A stretch of DNA of 9,402 nucleotides, from positions 1 through 9,402 of the forward strand of contig CAYULB010000069.1 of assembly GCA_964445575.1 (NCBI GenBank). Direction: 5' to 3'. Origin of the DNA: WJMT01 sp964445575 (GTDB lineage: Bacteria; Acidobacteriota; Aminicenantia; Aminicenantales; Aminicenantaceae). The notes below the pieces were generated by a model. The model searched no databases. It was not told where the DNA came from and saw nothing but the letters and a program-made list of their open reading frames with translations. Below, one piece after another: positions 5,745 to 9,402 of this stretch; position 1 is the first letter of the stretch, and each line of letters begins with the position of its first letter. Position numbers and translations under genes: made by a program.

Positions 5745-7709
5745 ATGAGAAAAATAAATTGGTACCTTTTAGTGATAGGGCTGGCGTTTTCTGTGCTCCC
5801 TCTGCTTCAATGCAGAAAAACACAAGGAACTGATTTCAAGACCATCCGGTTTATCGACCGATTGGAAAAAACAGATATTGTTGAAACGCCTTTCAAAAAA
5901 ATAAAAACTCTGACTGACGAATTATATCCCTTTAAGTCCTTTCCCATGAATGATTTTGGGACAGGGGAAAATCCTTACCAACTCAAAAGAAAACTAAGAC
6001 AGGGAAGCGGAGTGGTCAACATACTTTTTACCCCCCCCGAGACTCACTTAAGACTCAAGACCCAGATACCTGAAGAAAGTCTTCTTGAATTCAGCATAGG
6101 GATAGTGAGAGATCAAAATTCAGACCAAAAAACAAATCCTAAAGACCCTTCCGAAGAAGGAGTTGTGTTTTTAGTCACCCTTGAAATTGAAGGAAGAGAA
6201 AAAATCATTTTTCAAGAACATTTAAACCTTCCTCCAGACAAAGACCACCCCACCTTCAATCAATCCTTTCACCGCCTAAACCTTCCCCCTTCCAGAAAGG
6301 AGGCAACCGTTTCTCTTAAAACCAAAGGAAATAAACCCTATTTTTCCTACTGGGTCAATCCGGTTATTTTCAGGCCAAAAAATGAAGATAAAAATATTAT
6401 CTTGATTTCCATTGACACTCTTCGGGCAGACCATTTGGGATGCTATGGGTATCCTAGAAACACAAGTCCCCACATAGACTCACTTGCCTCTGAAGCTGCT
6501 TTTTTTATGAACTGTTTTTCAACATCCCCCTGGACTCTTCCCTCCCATGTATCCATGATGACCGCCCTGTATGGAATCCATCACCAGGTTTATTACAGCA
6601 CAGAAAGAATGTCTCCTTCTCATTTAACCTTAGCCGAGATATTGAGAAACAACCACTTTTTCACCACAGCATTCACAGGGGGTGGATTTGTGAGTGCAAA
6701 TTACGGCTTTGCCAAAGGATTCGACGCCTATTATGAGGGAAGAGGAGGAGTCTTCCACATGAACTCTGCAGAACTTATCTATGAATCCTTTTCCAACTGG
6801 CTTGATAGTAACCAAGGGAAAAGATTCTTTCTTTTTCTTCATACCTATCAGCCTCATAATCCTTATGTGTGCCCTCACCCTTACAACACCCTTTTCCTTG
6901 ACGAAACCGCAGAGTGGACCCATATAAATTTTCTAGGCTATCTCGGCGGTAAGCCCGGAATTTATAAAAATCTTCCCGAAAAAGAGAGAAAAAACGCTGT
7001 GGGTCTCTATGACGGAGAAATCCGTTATTTGGACGAAAAGCTTATAGGCCCGATGATAGCAAAGCTAAAAGAAACAGGCCTGTATGAGAAAACAATGATC
7101 ATATTCACAAGCGATCATGGGGAAGAATTTTTTGACCACGGAGGCTGGGACCACGGCCACAGTCTGTACAACGAATCCATAAGAGTGCCTTTGGTCATAA
7201 AATTTCCTGAAGACAAATTCAAGGGCACCAAAATAACAAGCACAGTCTCACTGGTAGACATCATGCCCACCATCCTTGAAGAGATGAGGATAAACAGCTC
7301 GGATATCATCACTGACGGAAAAAGCCTGTTCTCCATGCTCAAAGGCAAGGAAAATGAAGACAGGCCTTTTCTTGCTGACATCGGTGCTAATGTTCTGGAC
7401 TCACATATACCCCAGAAGATCTCCATGACCAAAGGAAAATTAAAATTAATCCTGAATAAAGAGTTCAGCCAGAAAGACTTGGAATTTTTCATCTCTCCCC
7501 CGCCAGAAACAGCGCTGATCGAACTGTACGACCTTTGGAATGATTTTAAAGAAGAAAACAACCTGGCTGATAAAAATCCTGTTCTCACCAGGACCATTAT
7601 TCAGAAAATAAATGATATTTACAGCCAAGCAGAAAAAAGAAAAACAGAACAAACAGAAATCGATGAAAGATTAAAGGAACAATTAAGAGCATTGGGATAT
7701 ATACGGTAG
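5745..7709 (+). CDS. Sulfatase-like hydrolase/transferase, Thr-type, probable lipoprotein
   Basis: A 654-residue member of the alkaline phosphatase/sulfatase superfamily. The N-terminus (MRK, then a hydrophobic stretch, then LLQC with C23) looks like a lipoprotein signal, although Gln before the Cys is not canonical; otherwise it would be a membrane-anchored periplasmic protein. Residues 25-210 form an N-terminal region I do not recognise. The catalytic domain starts at IILISIDTLRADHLGCYGY (218-236), with D224 a metal ligand. The nucleophile region is WTLPSHVSMMTALYG (263-277), which puts T264 where true sulfatases have the Cys/Ser that becomes formylglycine. LHTYQPHNPY (365-374), TSDHGE (455-460, metal ligands D457 and H458) and NESIRVPLVIKFP (476-488) follow. 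The C-terminus is charged and ends LRALGYIR, as is common in this group. A phosphatase, phosphodiesterase or phospho-group transferase acting on glycans or lipids is as likely as a sulfatase. A C8 tract lies at codons 96-98. The start has no clear Shine-Dalgarno sequence, and an in-frame stop at 5712-5714 limits extension. Confidence 0.87.
   Translation: MRKINWYLLVIGLAFSVLPLLQCRKTQGTDFKTIRFIDRLEKTDIVETPFKKIKTLTDELYPFKSFPMNDFGTGENPYQLKRKLRQGSGVVNILFTPPETHLRLKTQIPEESLLEFSIGIVRDQNSDQKTNPKDPSEEGVVFLVTLEIEGREKIIFQEHLNLPPDKDHPTFNQSFHRLNLPPSRKEATVSLKTKGNKPYFSYWVNPVIFRPKNEDKNIILISIDTLRADHLGCYGYPRNTSPHIDSLASEAAFFMNCFSTSPWTLPSHVSMMTALYGIHHQVYYSTERMSPSHLTLAEILRNNHFFTTAFTGGGFVSANYGFAKGFDAYYEGRGGVFHMNSAELIYESFSNWLDSNQGKRFFLFLHTYQPHNPYVCPHPYNTLFLDETAEWTHINFLGYLGGKPGIYKNLPEKERKNAVGLYDGEIRYLDEKLIGPMIAKLKETGLYEKTMIIFTSDHGEEFFDHGGWDHGHSLYNESIRVPLVIKFPEDKFKGTKITSTVSLVDIMPTILEEMRINSSDIITDGKSLFSMLKGKENEDRPFLADIGANVLDSHIPQKISMTKGKLKLILNKEFSQKDLEFFISPPPETALIELYDLWNDFKEENNLADKNPVLTRTIIQKINDIYSQAEKRKTEQTEIDERLKEQLRALGYIR
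6031..6038 (+). repeat. C8 homopolymer inside the sulfatase-like gene
   Basis: Eight consecutive C encode the end of T96 and P97-P98. Read by hand, loss of one C leads to TAA four codons after the tract (R, L, T, stop). Gain of one C leads to TGA after about a dozen codons. Either change would cut the protein off before the catalytic domain. The tract stands out in A+T-rich DNA. Confidence 0.9.
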
Positions 7710-7715
7710 ACAAAC

Positions 7716-9335
7716 ATGAAAAAATTCAGCACTCTCTCAGTAACCGACCTGCTCCCTGCAGATGCACGGCCTTTTCCCAAAATGCTTTTCCTGGTATTGA
7801 TGGTGAGTTTCATTCTTAACATCATTGGTATCAATTGGGGACTTCCCAGTCCCAGTTCACGAGGATGGGCTGCAGATGAAATCACCCCGTCATCTGTTCT
7901 CAACGGATTGGAAATGAAGTTTTCAAACGGTTGGTCCAGCCGATATCCTCCTCTTCATTTTTATGTTTTATCAGCTTTCTATCTTCCTGTTTATTCTCTA
8001 GATGCCTTGAAAATAATAAATATTCCCAACCTCTCCCTGAATACCATCTATTTCATCATAGGAAGACTGGTCAGCGTCTTTATGGGAACCTTTATTGTAT
8101 TTATGGTTTATCTGTGCGGATGTGAAATCACAGATAAAAAATCAGCTCCTTTTGCCTCGCTGATTACTGCCCTGACCCCCGCTTTTCTTTATTACTCAAA
8201 AACCTCTAATGTGGATATTCCCTATATATTCTGGTTTATCATAGCCCTTTATTTTTTCATAAGAATAATGAAATACCACCGCACATCAGACTATATTCTT
8301 TTTGCTGGAACCGCTGTGTTCTCCCTCTGTGCGAAGGACCAGGCATACGGCCTTCTCTTTGTGACTCCTTTCATCATTATCCTTTCTCTACACCGGCATG
8401 AACAAAAACACCAAAAGAATCCCATCATCCTGAAATCCATTTTCAACAAAAAAACAATATCAGCCATTATTACCGGCCTTTTTTTATTTGTCGTTATTTA
8501 CAACCTAGCCTTTAATTTCCAAGGATTTAAAAAACATTTATCATTGATTACGGGACCGGCAAAGGGAGAAAGAGATTTTTCCGGTGATATTTCAGGCTTT
8601 TTCAACATGTTCATCCAAACCATAAAACACCTTGAGTTCATTTTGGGATGGCCTTTGCTGCTTATATGCATCCTGGGATTCATTTACGCACTGACCAAAA
8701 AAAAGAAGTATCCACTCATTTTCTGGTTGATTCTTATTTCTTTCTCTTACTATATGTTCTTCATTTATGTCATTGGAAAAAATTCTATAAGACACCTCCT
8801 CCCCCTGTATATATTGATGAGTTTTTTTGGGGCACTGTGTTTATCCTACTTTCTCTACTCATCACGAAGGTTTAAAATGATCAAACATTTTCTGGTGATT
8901 CTTGTTTTTATCAATTCTATTCTCTATTCCTTCTCTGTAGACATGATAATGGTCAGTGACTCCCGGTATTATGTCGAACAGTGGATGGAGAAAAATATGG
9001 AAAAAAGTGAATCCATCTTATACGTGGGATATATAAATTTCCTTCCTAGAAACAGAGGTTTCTCCAATGCAAAATACCTTCTTCGTCCCAACTTAGATAT
9101 GATAAACGAAATCAATCCTTCTTATATACTGGTAAATTCTCAGCTTCTAAAATCAAATCAACCTTTTCTTTATCAGAAATTAACAGCTGAAGAGCTGGGC
9201 TACAAGCAAGTCTTAAAATATAAGTCTTCTCCCTGGTTTTCTCTTCTTCCCGAACACAAAATAAAAGAGAACGGAAAAATAATCACAAACCTCAATCTTG
9301 TAAATCCTGAAATTATGATTTTCAAAAAACAATAA
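7716..9335 (+). CDS. GT-C membrane glycosyltransferase (GT39/ArnT-like)
   Basis: A 539-residue polytopic inner-membrane protein of the PMT/ArnT type, which transfers a sugar from a polyprenyl-phosphate donor to an acceptor on the periplasmic side. After a short cytoplasmic lead, the first membrane helix (about 23-40) runs into GINWGLPS (38-45). The first periplasmic loop then carries the acidic WAADEITP (51-58, D54/E55), in the place of the catalytic acid of GT-C enzymes, and RYPPLHFYVLSAF (76-88). TSNVDIPYIFW (163-173) and SLCAKDQAYGLLF (203-215) match conserved family positions. Further hydrophobic segments follow to about residue 415. The last 120 or so residues form a soluble, presumably periplasmic tail. 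The gene starts 6 nt after the sulfatase-like gene, so the two are almost certainly co-transcribed. The sugar and acceptor are unknown. A natural donor source is the GT2 enzyme encoded in the divergent operon. Confidence 0.85.
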   Translation: MKKFSTLSVTDLLPADARPFPKMLFLVLMVSFILNIIGINWGLPSPSSRGWAADEITPSSVLNGLEMKFSNGWSSRYPPLHFYVLSAFYLPVYSLDALKIINIPNLSLNTIYFIIGRLVSVFMGTFIVFMVYLCGCEITDKKSAPFASLITALTPAFLYYSKTSNVDIPYIFWFIIALYFFIRIMKYHRTSDYILFAGTAVFSLCAKDQAYGLLFVTPFIIILSLHRHEQKHQKNPIILKSIFNKKTISAIITGLFLFVVIYNLAFNFQGFKKHLSLITGPAKGERDFSGDISGFFNMFIQTIKHLEFILGWPLLLICILGFIYALTKKKKYPLIFWLILISFSYYMFFIYVIGKNSIRHLLPLYILMSFFGALCLSYFLYSSRRFKMIKHFLVILVFINSILYSFSVDMIMVSDSRYYVEQWMEKNMEKSESILYVGYINFLPRNRGFSNAKYLLRPNLDMINEINPSYILVNSQLLKSNQPFLYQKLTAEELGYKQVLKYKSSPWFSLLPEHKIKENGKIITNLNLVNPEIMIFKKQ

Positions 9336-9337
9336 AA

Positions 9338-9359
9338 AGCTTTCAGCCTGAAGGGAGCT
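9338..9359 (+). terminator. Weak hairpin after the GT-C gene
   Basis: AGCTTTC (9338-9344) can pair with GGGAGCT (9353-9359) over seven pairs, two of them G-U, with an inner TTCAG/CTGAA that can pair instead. The nearest T run (9386-9392) is about 26 nt away, so this is not a standard intrinsic terminator. It follows the stop codon directly, the expected place for an operon end. Confidence 0.25.
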
Positions 9360-9370
9360 CAAGCCACACC

Positions 9371-9402
9371 TCAATTTCATCACCATTTTTTTATGAATAA
9401 TA
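9371..9402 (+). repeat. Second copy of the 164-192 repeat, cut by the window end
   Basis: Positions 9371-9399 match 164-192 in the same orientation at 26 of 29 bases, including CCATTTTTTTATGAATA without a mismatch. The match stops at the last three visible bases (ATA against GGT). In the left copy this stretch is the inner edge and right arm of the inverted-repeat element at 52-203. Here no matching left arm is visible upstream, so this may be a solo or decayed end, or the start of an element lying mainly beyond the window. Confidence 0.5.

Noticed and set aside
4716..7709. Radical SAM gene plus sulfatase gene as an anaerobic sulfatase-maturase pair
   Set aside because: The sulfatase-like protein has Thr, not Cys or Ser, at the site to be matured, and the radical SAM protein has too few auxiliary cysteines for the anSME type.

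Overview
The window is A+T-rich bacterial DNA with seven complete, tightly packed protein genes in two divergent blocks. The contents point to a Gram-negative bacterium: envelope glycan synthesis, a probable lipoprotein, and a lipid-linked-sugar-dependent membrane glycosyltransferase. The phylum cannot be fixed from the sequence. The glycosyltransferase and 'sulfatase' styles resemble those seen in Acidobacteriota/Aminicenantes-like or Omnitrophota-like genomes, but that is an impression from memory, not a search result. One clear sigma-70-type promoter (TTGACT, 17 bp, TATTAT) is present. Strong Shine-Dalgarno sequences are mostly absent.

Leftward block (minus strand, 3370 to 200): a polyprenyl-phosphate glycosyltransferase of the GT2/GtrB/DPM1 type, then a GT4 glycosyltransferase 5 nt downstream, then an extended-SDR sugar-nucleotide epimerase/dehydratase 40 nt further on. 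This looks like one operon for building or modifying a surface glycan. Its last stop codon lies on the edge of a 152-bp element (52-203) with 25-nt terminal inverted repeats, which looks like a MITE. Part of the same repeat reappears at the right end of the window (9371-9402). Positions 1-51 hold nothing I recognise.

Centre (3371-3486): a 116-bp divergent control region. The -10 hexamer of the rightward promoter overlaps a perfect TATAAT on the other strand.

Rightward block (plus strand, 3487 to 9335): a dicarboxylate/amino acid:cation symporter; a radical SAM protein with a shortened SPASM domain (4-nt ATGA overlap with the transporter); a large probable lipoprotein of the alkaline phosphatase/sulfatase superfamily with threonine in the nucleophile position; and, 6 nt downstream, a GT-C (GT39/ArnT-like) membrane glycosyltransferase.

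How they may work together (inference): the GT2 enzyme would make a polyprenyl-phosphate-sugar, the GT-C enzyme would use such a donor on the outer face of the inner membrane, and the Thr-type hydrolase/transferase would trim or decorate the product. The epimerase and GT4 enzyme would act on the cytoplasmic side. The radical SAM protein and the transporter have no obvious place in this scheme. No CRISPR array, tRNA, rRNA, integrase or transposase gene was found, and no stretch over 300 bases lacks a gene.
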